Assembly: GCF_014196765.1 (NCBI RefSeq)
Contig: NZ_JACIEE010000010.1
Span: 146,883 to 210,882, forward strand
Origin: Mycoplana azooxidifex
GTDB lineage: Bacteria; Pseudomonadota; Alphaproteobacteria; Rhizobiales; Rhizobiaceae
DNA length: 64,000 nucleotides
Direction of reading: 5' to 3'
Part shown: positions 47,201 to 54,948 of the stretch, piece after piece
Position numbering within the stretch: position 1 is the first letter of the stretch
Layout of the letters: every line of letters begins with the position of its first letter
Position numbers and translations under genes: made by a program
The notes under the pieces: model-generated
Seen by the model: the letters and a program-made list of their open reading frames with translations, nothing else
What the model was told of the DNA's origin: nothing
The model's database searches: none

Positions 47201-47428
47201 ATTGCGGAGTTGGTGCAGCGACGTGTGTATGAATTCTTCTCGTTCCGCAAGCTAGCGAAAGCGAAATTCGACGCCTATTTCCACGGCCCCAACAAAGACC
47301 ACAGTATGTCCACCGCACTTGCGTTCCTCTTCCTGTTGAACGGTATCGAGGAGGAGCGATTTTTTACCTTTCCAACTCAGGGAACAACAGAGCCAAAGCT
47401 TGGCACGACCACTCTAGTGGAACCGTGA
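44213..47428 (+). CDS. Polytopic membrane protein with a family 3 solute-binding domain
   Basis: This protein of about 1071 residues starts MTDSWPVGVPETLWN after an AAGG site; an upstream TTG frame is less likely. Three helices lie in the first 160 residues, followed by a long soluble helical region to about 360. About seven more helices run to about 630 (for example LAIVIMAVVVSLICLSGV). After that, IKIGFRADVEPFSYKVSV begins an SBP_bac_3-like domain with LYRGFLADLCYWIF, FKLLRTGEIDVLCDPVTM and STFSP-like segments. Such domains bind small polar ligands outside the membrane. A sensor or receptor role is inferred. The gene overlaps the CYTH gene by 4 bases (GTGA). Confidence 0.7.
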   Translation: MTDSWPVGVPETLWNYGSLKVQDVPQIPMMGVQFARQFVIAFILGWLFITYFAWDRFNSRQTAARDFRYRVMKEVEVADLGGAAALRQAYLIYLITLLFLYITMTFFGKLIVQTLNALNVVGIQVDTSSLQFESPQWPLILAFGFAGLAPLIPQLRAAEGWLFQRAYRAVGIPVRIRETTRNLVNLLDAAASGDLVEAPSLVKDLSRNLDVIHGKTDNTWIRDSLSPSKLERGLAMLAQLELLVAWARGGRGSWPDSKVSDAVRDMEQDLANKGEELLDDFERRVQEEPAPGEVKAVRRRKYVAETIARAHNLRDELTAILAVYAERDPSCVGPSANANGLVRDHGLTELLRRTDPPNLAGTGPEFGVLICILVVVPIYGVFTWQGLHPPLSPNAMPDSLRVVLATGGLYGLLLLSVFWFPLLVSFAARQYYYDERKWIPHAHQHRSEYAKQRLAIVIMAVVVSLICLSGVAALWAFFIARDVSNFQALLVTGANPFLLFFPSMALITIPLVWLTLIAGDARADGRSALFYGICSALLVLACQASHLAYWYNAFACTKNGKFLADLFADGCFQFYAGLDFFVMPILAFLAAVVFGSPRRAFFGRGVRTAAVLSATLALAYAPSPIALAEVAPTKDKIKIGFRADVEPFSYKVSVDGGKLAGNQPLYRGFLADLCYWIFDGGDYSVEEIEVTAFDRFKLLRTGEIDVLCDPVTMRFSEPERAASATFSPIVFATGISYLERRNRGPRSSVYIGYVESSTAANVAEHLCKIDRFGVVPPDERTELATMCETASIARGITEEARRTARLPPLGTQMRWHKDWYKDLLKEVERVASEEEASIKVRLGAVSGSKKEPLEKSLHFWAETVTQVKACREKGTVDCAPDWLVGRLGDSCDDAERNPDDSRWNRTVYRFCSFETHTNLVDWFCKLRTGKNVPSMVYLGDREIILGKLHTWNEQHRATCVVDNESGAGDLTYEPYAIMVAKPLPKDTLEVVRRRQDIAELVQRRVYEFFSFRKLAKAKFDAYFHGPNKDHSMSTALAFLFLLNGIEEERFFTFPTQGTTEPKLGTTTLVEP

Positions 47429-48489
47429 TCGCCAGGAAACTGGCTCAGTTGCTGTTTTCTGGAAGACAAAGGGACGGCACAGACTTCACAGCTGTACGCA
47501 ATCGCTACGTTCATTCAAGCATGTCGGAGGAGCACGGGCCAATGCGACCTGAGTTGGACGGGCGTGAATACAAGCTACTGCTGAGCCCCGAGCGTTTTCG
47601 GGACGCCTCCCTGGAAACGGTTGCAGAGGCTTTCTGGGACAATCAGATGAAGCCTCTCATGGATAGGCGTCTAGGGCTGCGCGATGGAGGTGAACCGCGC
47701 TACGAGGGGCGGTTTGATGAGCCGATCGAGCGTACGGTCCGCTATTGGGATACACCGGATTGTGCCCTTACCCGAGCCAGTCTTGCGCTTCGTGAACGCG
47801 TGCAGGTTCATGGCCAGAGCAGGTCCGGAGCTCGTACGGAAATCACGCTCAAGCTGCGCATGGCCGATTTGTTCGTCGTCGCAGCGACGGAGCTGCGCGG
47901 CAGCGACGATCGCGCCCGCTCGAGCTTTGAGGAGGACATCGCGCCGCTCGAGGTCGACGATCCGCTGCCAGGAAAGCGCTCGGTCGTCGTCCCCGATCAG
48001 CGCTCGATCCGTAGCCGTTTTTCGCGCTCGACAACCCAACCCGCGGATTGGAGGGATCCCCAGCGCACCCTGGCGGGTGTTCACGTGCTGTTTCCAACGA
48101 TCTTCGAGCTTGTCGGGACCTCAACAAGCATACAGTCTACGCCCGACACTGGCCTGGACTGCGGTCCGACGATCCGCGAGTTCGTCGTCAAGGGTGCCAA
48201 CGTGAGGTTGGGTGCCGGCATCGTCGGAAAGTTCGCCTTAACTCTATGGTACTTCGGCGCGGAGCGATCGGCCCCCACCGTTGCTGAGATTTCGTTCAAG
48301 TGCGCCACCATTGAAGGTGACATGCCAGGCAAAGTTGCGCGTCGTGCGCTCGCCCTGTTCATCGCCATGCAGACCGACCTGGGTGACTGGGTCAATTCGA
48401 AGCATTCGAGCAAGACGGCACTCGCTTTGCCGGATATATGCGGGCCACCCCGGCAACTGGTTGAGCCAATGCTTCAACCATCAGATTGA
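47425..48489 (+). CDS. CYTH/VTC-like triphosphate tunnel domain protein
   Basis: This 354-residue protein shows alternating charged strands that fit the triphosphate-tunnel fold: REYKLLLS (about 47-54), TVRYWDTPDCALTRASLALR (about 104-123), then TEITLKLRM (138-146) and later EFVVKGANVRLG. Relatives act on triphosphates, including CYTH phosphohydrolases and VTC polyphosphate polymerases. The lysines and arginines expected to line the tunnel are present. The GTG start overlaps the stop of the membrane-protein gene; an ATG at 47521 is an alternative. Coupling to a membrane sensor suggests that it makes or removes a phosphate-based signal or polymer. Confidence 0.65.
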   Translation: MIARKLAQLLFSGRQRDGTDFTAVRNRYVHSSMSEEHGPMRPELDGREYKLLLSPERFRDASLETVAEAFWDNQMKPLMDRRLGLRDGGEPRYEGRFDEPIERTVRYWDTPDCALTRASLALRERVQVHGQSRSGARTEITLKLRMADLFVVAATELRGSDDRARSSFEEDIAPLEVDDPLPGKRSVVVPDQRSIRSRFSRSTTQPADWRDPQRTLAGVHVLFPTIFELVGTSTSIQSTPDTGLDCGPTIREFVVKGANVRLGAGIVGKFALTLWYFGAERSAPTVAEISFKCATIEGDMPGKVARRALALFIAMQTDLGDWVNSKHSSKTALALPDICGPPRQLVEPMLQPSD

Positions 48490-48546
48490 TTCTTTCACCG
48501 GTCCACATGTAGTGGACCTTAACTACCTTTCGCTGTGGAGGGCATG

Positions 48547-51006
48547 ATGTCGATCGCCGCCGAAGTTCAGGGAAAGATTGAATCCGCAGTCGCCGAGGGC
48601 GACGAGGAAGCGCTTCAGAAGCTGTTGAACGATCTCTACGAACCAGCGGAACGAACGGACAAGCCGTTTGACGCGGCAATTCAACTGCGCCCGGAGATCA
48701 AGCGCCAACTCGCCGAGGTCGCGGTGGAGAGCGATGCGGCGATGAATTGGGCCAACCGGATCGGCCGCGCGACGCGCTGGCTGGCGTATCGCCGCAAGAC
48801 TGCCGGAGGATTCGACGGGCTGCGCATCGTTGAGGAGGGCGACAGCTGGTTCCAGTATCCGCTGCTGCTCGACGACACGATCGACCAGCTCAGCCGCGAC
48901 GAGGACAAGGCGATTTTCTCTCTCAGCGGCGCGGGAGACCTATTGGGTGACATGGCCGACCGACGCGAGTACGTCGATGCACTTACGCAGACTGCGGCCA
49001 CGGTGATGCTTCTTTCTGGCGGCGGCAACGACATGCTCGGTGGCGGGCGGTTTGCCAGCTTCCTATTGACCTACAGCGCAGGCAAGACTGCCGACGACCT
49101 GCTAAACGTACCGCTTGTCGAGACCGAGCTGCGCAAGGCAACGGACGCGTATCGACGGATCCTCAAGGAAGTGCGTCAACGGTTCCCCAGGGTTCAGGTC
49201 TTCGGACACGCCTATGACGTACCTCATCCGCAGGGAGAGGGCCGCTGGATTGGCAAGCCCCTCACCGAGCGAGGCATTCCCCTCGACATCGGGCGCTCGA
49301 TCGTCGAGTCGGTACTGGATCGGTTCGCCGGGCAGTTGCGAGCGCTGCAAGGCGAGTTCTCCAATTTCAGGTTTGTCGATCTGCGCGGCAAGGTGGATCG
49401 CGGGCGATCGAGTTGGTTTGATGAACTGCATCCCAAGAACCCAGGCTATGGTCGAGCGGCCCAGGCGTTCCGCGACGCGATCGCCGAGCTAGCATCCGAG
49501 GGGGCATTGGAGTTCGCAACCGCCGGCGCTGCGATTCCCGTAACCAGAATGGCGCCAGGAGTGGCCCTCCTCGGCCTCGAGGCCACCGGTCGCGTGATTG
49601 TGCTCGATCCCGGTCATGGCGGCGCGCCGCCTCCGACCAAGGTTGGCGGATCAAGTTGGAACAACGCCATCGGCCCTGACGGCACGCTCGAGAAGACGCT
49701 GACCCTCGACGTCGCTGGAAGAGTCAAGGCCAATCTCGAAAGCCACGGACATCAAGTCTTCCTGACGCGTACCGGTGACGTCAACCTCTCGCTCGCACAG
49801 CGCGCGGCACTAGCGCGGACACGTAGTGCTGCAGTTTTCGTCTCTATCCACTTCAATGCCTCGACGGGACACAACGCCCAGGGTACCGAGACATTCGTCC
49901 ATACCGACCATACCGACGCTTCGCGCCGGCTGTGCCTGGCCGTGCAGCGGGCGATGGTGGGAGAGCTCGGGTTGCACGATCGTAATGCCAGCCATCCAGG
50001 CGGCATCAAGGAGGGAGTGTTCGGCGTCATTAACGGCAGCAGCCACGCCGCTAGCACAGCCGCTGTCCTGCACGAGGTCAGTTTCCTCGACCGGGCGGAC
50101 GAGGAGCGCAAACTGAAGACGGAGGCATACCGGGACCGGATCGCCCGGGCGCTAGCCCGTGGGATCGAGACCTATCTCGGTGCAGGCGTAGAGAGCCTTG
50201 CTCTTGAAACCGCGTCCGATGAGATCGGAGACGCGATCGAGTTGGGAGCCCTGGAGGCAGGTCAAAGCGTGCCGGCATATCTGGGCGCGGCCGAGGCGGA
50301 GGCCAGCGGATGGGTAGGCGGATACGCACTGCCGGTCGATGGCATGGCCGCCAGCGACGGCGACCTCGCGCGGCAGATCGCCGAGGGTCTCGCGCGCGAT
50401 CTGGGCACGCGTGCCGATGACGTCGGGAATGACGTTCATGAGTTCGCATATGTCGATCCCGGCACGGGCTTCAACGTGTCCGACATGGGTAGAAGCGTTG
50501 AGGCCGATACCGGCGCACTCACCACACTCTTCGCCGGGGTCGAGAGTGCGGGGTTCGACATGGCTAGGTACGAGGCTTTCATCCGCGGCCTTGGACTAAG
50601 GCATTTCGTTCCGGCAGAATTTCTGTTCCTGGGCAACAGCAATGCACCCGGCGCCCGGTGCAGCGGCAGGAACGCCCTTCCGCCAGAGAATCTCTGGGGC
50701 AACATTGCCAAGACCGCCCGGATGCTTGACGAAATCCGCAAACGGCTGGGTGCGCCGATCCGTATTCTCTCTTGCTACCGCAATGCGGCCTACAACGGCT
50801 GCGTTGGCGGAGAGCGAAACAGCCGGCACATGCAGTTCAACGCCATAGACTGGCGTTGCGATAGCGGAACGGTCGACCGGTGGCACCAGGTCGCAATGGA
50901 GGTGCGGCGATCAAATCCGGAACTTGCCGGAGGTATCGGGCGCTATCCCCGCCAAGGATTCATCCACGTGGATACCCGAGGTTCCAACGCCGACTGGAAC
51001 GGCTGA
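48547..51006 (+). CDS. SGNH hydrolase - N-acetylmuramoyl-L-alanine amidase - M15 peptidase fusion
   Basis: This protein has about 819 residues with a GGAGG site before its ATG. In order it has an unknown helical N-terminus (1-90) and an SGNH-like domain with EEGDSWFQYPLLLDD (about 98) and GGGNDML. An amidase_3 domain begins at VIVLDPGHGG (about 353) and has VFVSIHFNAS and AAVLHEVSFLD. A linker and then an M15-type domain near the C-terminus follow, with SRHMQFNAIDWR (about 758) and GFIHVDTRG. Amidase_3 and M15 enzymes cut peptidoglycan peptide links. No signal peptide is visible, so export by an unusual route or an intracellular role must be assumed. Confidence 0.85.
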   Translation: MSIAAEVQGKIESAVAEGDEEALQKLLNDLYEPAERTDKPFDAAIQLRPEIKRQLAEVAVESDAAMNWANRIGRATRWLAYRRKTAGGFDGLRIVEEGDSWFQYPLLLDDTIDQLSRDEDKAIFSLSGAGDLLGDMADRREYVDALTQTAATVMLLSGGGNDMLGGGRFASFLLTYSAGKTADDLLNVPLVETELRKATDAYRRILKEVRQRFPRVQVFGHAYDVPHPQGEGRWIGKPLTERGIPLDIGRSIVESVLDRFAGQLRALQGEFSNFRFVDLRGKVDRGRSSWFDELHPKNPGYGRAAQAFRDAIAELASEGALEFATAGAAIPVTRMAPGVALLGLEATGRVIVLDPGHGGAPPPTKVGGSSWNNAIGPDGTLEKTLTLDVAGRVKANLESHGHQVFLTRTGDVNLSLAQRAALARTRSAAVFVSIHFNASTGHNAQGTETFVHTDHTDASRRLCLAVQRAMVGELGLHDRNASHPGGIKEGVFGVINGSSHAASTAAVLHEVSFLDRADEERKLKTEAYRDRIARALARGIETYLGAGVESLALETASDEIGDAIELGALEAGQSVPAYLGAAEAEASGWVGGYALPVDGMAASDGDLARQIAEGLARDLGTRADDVGNDVHEFAYVDPGTGFNVSDMGRSVEADTGALTTLFAGVESAGFDMARYEAFIRGLGLRHFVPAEFLFLGNSNAPGARCSGRNALPPENLWGNIAKTARMLDEIRKRLGAPIRILSCYRNAAYNGCVGGERNSRHMQFNAIDWRCDSGTVDRWHQVAMEVRRSNPELAGGIGRYPRQGFIHVDTRGSNADWNG

Positions 51007-51034
51007 AGCCCAGTTCGGATCAGGAGGCCCAGCC

Positions 51035-53758
51035 ATGGTCACCACGCTTCATCCTGCCTTGTCCAGAAGTCGTCACGACCTCGGCACGGTGCCGTTCATC
51101 TCCGATTGGAGCGATCCCAAACCCTTTGCCGATGTCCCCGACAACGCCGGCGTGACCAACGCCGAGCGCATGCTCGAGGGGTGGACCGCCACCCGGCAGA
51201 AGGCGCTGCGGGACACGCAGCTGGAGGCCGAAGTCGGCGACTGGAATACCGTTCCGGCGAGCCTTCTGGAACTCCTGTCCAAGCACAGGCGCGCGGTCGC
51301 TCGGATCGTCGTGCCGGGGGGTCAAACCGACTTTCAGGGTATACGCAACGACGGCGGATGGACGGGCACCGGGTTCCTTGTCGCTCCGAACCTGCTGCTG
51401 ACCAACCACCACGTTCTGAACAGTGTCGCGGTGGCTGGGGCGGCGGCCGCTGAGTTTGACTACGAATGGCCGAGTGACAAGCTGTTTGCCAACGCTGGAA
51501 CAGCCGAGCCGCCAACGGTACGGTTCGAGCTCTTGCCGTCCCGCTTGTTCATCACCAGCCCTGTTGCCGGAGGGGGGCTCGACTATACCTTCGTGTGGAT
51601 TTCGGAGAAGGCGTCGGAGCGCTTCGGGACGATCCGCATGGAACGTGGTTCGTTCATGATCAATCCATTTGAGCCGACCTTCGTCATCCATCATCCAAGA
51701 GGGCGCCTGAAGGAAGTCTCGCTTGACGATACCGAACTTCTTGCGGTGAACTCGCTCAGCATCCTGTATGCCGCTGACACCGACTACGGCTCGTCCGGTG
51801 CCTGTGTGTTCAACCGCAACGGCCGCCTGGTGGCGCTGCACCATGCGCGCCAGACCGGTGAGGCGCTCAAGGTGCTCTACCCCAACGTCCCACCTCAGCT
51901 GTCTGACGGGCGGCCGGTGAGCGTGGGAAACGAGGGAGTGAAGATTTCTGCCATCGCCCTCGACCTCGAATCGCGCATGCACCGCGGCGACAAGGATGCC
52001 CAAAGCGCTGGAGAAATCCTGGAGCAGATCGAAGGATCGGATACGCTCACAGGGATCTACGGTGCTCTGGGCCGGCGAAGCACGTCGCGACAAGATGTCG
52101 CCCGCGTCCGCGAAATCTATCTGGGGTCCGAGCAAGATATCGACATCGGCTTCTGGAACCTGCACTGGCTGATCGACGGAGCCGGTACAACAGGCAAGGT
52201 CGAGGGCGCGGTGACCGCCATGGCCGACCTCAACCAGGACCTCTGGTGCTTGACCGACGTGCCGCCCGTGGCTGTGGATGAGATTGTGAAGGGCCTTGGC
52301 GATCGGTTTGGCGAGACGTTCGAGACACTGTTCAGCGAACCTGATGCGCAGATGCGCCAGATCGCAACGGCGGTCATCTGGAGGCCAAAGATGGTCTCAT
52401 GCGTCAAGGCAGAATGGCCCGACGCCGTTTCCGACGCCTGGACACGCATCGTCCCGGAACTGGAGAATCAAGGACCGGTCTTTCAAGCTCCACCGGGGCT
52501 GTTTCAGGTCGGGGCACCCGATGCCGGCGAAAGGCTAGTGAATGTGGTTCCGATAAGCCTGCAGGCGACCCGCTCCGACGAAATGCGGCGGCGCCTCGCC
52601 TCGAAATTGCTGGTTCGGGCGATCGATCTTGCGATCACCGAGCGCAGCGATACCATCGACTGGATCGTGGGGGGCGACTTGGAGCCGCCGCTGACGCGCG
52701 GGGACGCAGATGCGCTGCGAAACCGAGGCTATGAGCCGATCTCGGCATCGGACAAGCAGCGGGGATGCGCGGTCAATTATCTACGTTCGCCGTCTTCAAG
52801 CATCCGAAACGTCTACGCCACCTCCGATCTTGCTCTGCTCGGTGATAAAGGCGGACTTTTCCAAGTGGTAGAGAACCGCACGGTCGACAAATTCACTCGC
52901 AAGCTTTCCGACAATCGACCAGCGGTGCTGAGGCTGTCGCTCGACATGGAGGGCGAAAGGACATCGGAGCAGCGACTGAATGAAATTGTCGATGCCGTGC
53001 TGACGCCTGGTAACGCACCCCGAACGTCTTTACAGGCGCAGAGACCTACCGGCCGGGATGTGCAGCCCAGCCGGACCTGGTCGGACGGACTGACCTGGCG
53101 GGGGCTGGATAAGTCTGGCTTTCTTTCCGGCAATCGCGTGCCCCTCACCCGCCTCCTCGCTGAAGTCAACGACCGGCAGGGACGGCAGTATTCGGACCTG
53201 TCTCCGCTGACCGCGGTCGATCTTTGGGTCATCACCTTTGCCGAGGCCGGATTGGGCGCTGGGGGTGTTGACCCGGGCTTCCGTCATTCCAACGGCGAGG
53301 TCGGCCTGTATCCATTGCCGAACAATATCGCCTTCTGGATCGGCCGGGAGGCGCCGCCGTGGAACCTGCCCATGCCCATCGAGAACAACATCGAGAGCTA
53401 TACTCTCTATCTGGGTCAGATTCGGAACAAATCCGTGGCGAGGGTCGACGGCAGGACCCTCTATCGCGATCTGTTTCGCGCACCGGGGATAGCCACGGAT
53501 CCCGAACGGCAGGCACGTTTGCTCGCGGCGATCGTCCATGGCTATTTCGTCAGCAGGAACTATCGGAGCCGATCGGTGCCGTTTGACAGGATCCTAAGCG
53601 GACTTGCCGCCGACGAACCGGTGGACAGTATTTTGGCTGGCACCGGCTATGTCCATGCCGGCACCACGATCCTGAGAAACCGCCAACGCAACATCGATGC
53701 CGGCATCGCAGCGTTCCGCTCGGCGGGGTCCATGCAATCAGAAACTGGTCTGGCTTAG
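51035..53758 (+). CDS. Trypsin-like protease fused to an EEP-like domain and a C-terminal lytic-type domain
   Basis: This protein has about 907 residues, starting MVTTLHPALS after an AGGAGG site. The trypsin-like domain has GWTGTGFLVAPNLLLTNHHV (His near 123), GLDYTFVWIS (Asp) and YGSSGACVFN (Ser near 253), so the triad looks complete. From about residue 368, DIGFWNLHWLID begins an endonuclease/exonuclease/phosphatase-like domain with WIVGGDLEPPL near 546. Its key residues are altered: GDLE stands in place of GDxN, and the expected SDH is missing. The last part has FAEAGLGAGG and GEVGLYPLPNNI, reminiscent of transglycosylase folds. No signal peptide is seen. Confidence 0.75.
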   Translation: MVTTLHPALSRSRHDLGTVPFISDWSDPKPFADVPDNAGVTNAERMLEGWTATRQKALRDTQLEAEVGDWNTVPASLLELLSKHRRAVARIVVPGGQTDFQGIRNDGGWTGTGFLVAPNLLLTNHHVLNSVAVAGAAAAEFDYEWPSDKLFANAGTAEPPTVRFELLPSRLFITSPVAGGGLDYTFVWISEKASERFGTIRMERGSFMINPFEPTFVIHHPRGRLKEVSLDDTELLAVNSLSILYAADTDYGSSGACVFNRNGRLVALHHARQTGEALKVLYPNVPPQLSDGRPVSVGNEGVKISAIALDLESRMHRGDKDAQSAGEILEQIEGSDTLTGIYGALGRRSTSRQDVARVREIYLGSEQDIDIGFWNLHWLIDGAGTTGKVEGAVTAMADLNQDLWCLTDVPPVAVDEIVKGLGDRFGETFETLFSEPDAQMRQIATAVIWRPKMVSCVKAEWPDAVSDAWTRIVPELENQGPVFQAPPGLFQVGAPDAGERLVNVVPISLQATRSDEMRRRLASKLLVRAIDLAITERSDTIDWIVGGDLEPPLTRGDADALRNRGYEPISASDKQRGCAVNYLRSPSSSIRNVYATSDLALLGDKGGLFQVVENRTVDKFTRKLSDNRPAVLRLSLDMEGERTSEQRLNEIVDAVLTPGNAPRTSLQAQRPTGRDVQPSRTWSDGLTWRGLDKSGFLSGNRVPLTRLLAEVNDRQGRQYSDLSPLTAVDLWVITFAEAGLGAGGVDPGFRHSNGEVGLYPLPNNIAFWIGREAPPWNLPMPIENNIESYTLYLGQIRNKSVARVDGRTLYRDLFRAPGIATDPERQARLLAAIVHGYFVSRNYRSRSVPFDRILSGLAADEPVDSILAGTGYVHAGTTILRNRQRNIDAGIAAFRSAGSMQSETGLA

Positions 53759-53863
53759 GCGAAGACAGCATCGCGGCCAATCCGCGGTACGTCTGACGAA
53801 TTGCAACAATTGGGGATTCGGCCCCCAGTAGGCAGGTCCCGGCTATAGGTGGAGGAACTTTCG

Positions 53864-54712
53864 ATGGCACGAAGTAAAGCGAAGGCGCTATCCGTCAAGT
53901 CAACTGAAGCGACCGATCCCTTTAAGTTGCGGTCGCCCAGGGAGGAGGCTCGAGCGCCGCACGAACACGTCCACCTCATCAGAAAAGGTGTGCGTTGCGA
54001 CACGGAACGGAGAGGATACGACACGCCTCGCAGTCGATCACCGTTCGAAATCGCAGTGGATGCGTCAGAGGGCTTCATTCCGCTTTGGGCTAAAGATACG
54101 ACGCTTCGTTGGCGGTTCAGAGATAGTTCTTTTCAGGAGTTTGAAGACCACGACGCGGCCAAAGCTGCCGTCGAGCAGCTCATGGCCGAAGCCATCTTGG
54201 CATGGGGGGACGCGGCACCTGTGAAGTTCACCCGGCGGGACGATGCGTGGGATTTTGAGATCGTGATGCGGGAGGCTGACAATTGCGATATCAGCGGGTG
54301 CGTCCTGGCCAGCGCGTTTTTCCCGGATGCCGGACGACATAAATTGGTCCTCTATCCAAAGATGTTTACCCAGGATCGAGAGGAGCAAGTAGAAACGCTC
54401 ATTCACGAGATTGGCCATATTTTTGGACTGCGGCACTTCTTTGCGTTAATGGACGAAAGCGCCTGGCCAGCCGTCATTTTCGGTGAGCACCAGAGATTCA
54501 GCATTATGAACTATGGTGCCGATAGCGAGTTGAGTGCCAACGACACGGCTGACCTTAAGAGCCTTTATCAGCTTGCGTGGGCAGGCCAGCTGACTCATAT
54601 CAACGGAACCCCGATAAGGTTTGTCAGACCATTTCACGACAGCGGTATTCCCGCCGAGAACATGGTTTCGGTTGCACCGGGAAGTGCCAAGCTCTTGTCG
54701 TTTGGCCTTTGA
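53864..54712 (+). CDS. Metzincin-type zinc metalloprotease
   Basis: This 282-residue protein has a GGAGG site before MARSKAKALSVKS. The zinc site HEIGHIFGLRH (about 180-190) matches the extended HExxHxxGxxH consensus, and the Met-turn appears as FSIMNYGADS about 30 residues later, so this is a matrixin-like metzincin. The N-terminal 70 residues are basic and lack a signal peptide. A conserved-looking RWRFRDSSFQEFEDHDAAKA region precedes the catalytic domain. It follows the trypsin-EEP gene and is likely co-expressed with it. Confidence 0.82.
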   Translation: MARSKAKALSVKSTEATDPFKLRSPREEARAPHEHVHLIRKGVRCDTERRGYDTPRSRSPFEIAVDASEGFIPLWAKDTTLRWRFRDSSFQEFEDHDAAKAAVEQLMAEAILAWGDAAPVKFTRRDDAWDFEIVMREADNCDISGCVLASAFFPDAGRHKLVLYPKMFTQDREEQVETLIHEIGHIFGLRHFFALMDESAWPAVIFGEHQRFSIMNYGADSELSANDTADLKSLYQLAWAGQLTHINGTPIRFVRPFHDSGIPAENMVSVAPGSAKLLSFGL

Positions 54713-54948
54713 TTGCCGGAAGACGTGGCGTTGTGGTTTTGGCGGGTGAGAGAAAAAGTGGTGGTCGTCGCTCTACTCGGTGCTGGAACCGAACGCGAAG
54801 GCTCGCGACTGCGCTCTTGGTCGCGGTGTCGGCTGACCTCTCTTGACTGCAGGGCGCCGCTGGTTCGGCGATCGGCCGTCTGCGAGGAGGCCAGTCACGG
54901 CATTGTTGCTTTCCTGATGTACTTCTCGTCATGGTTGGAGGGCTGGCG

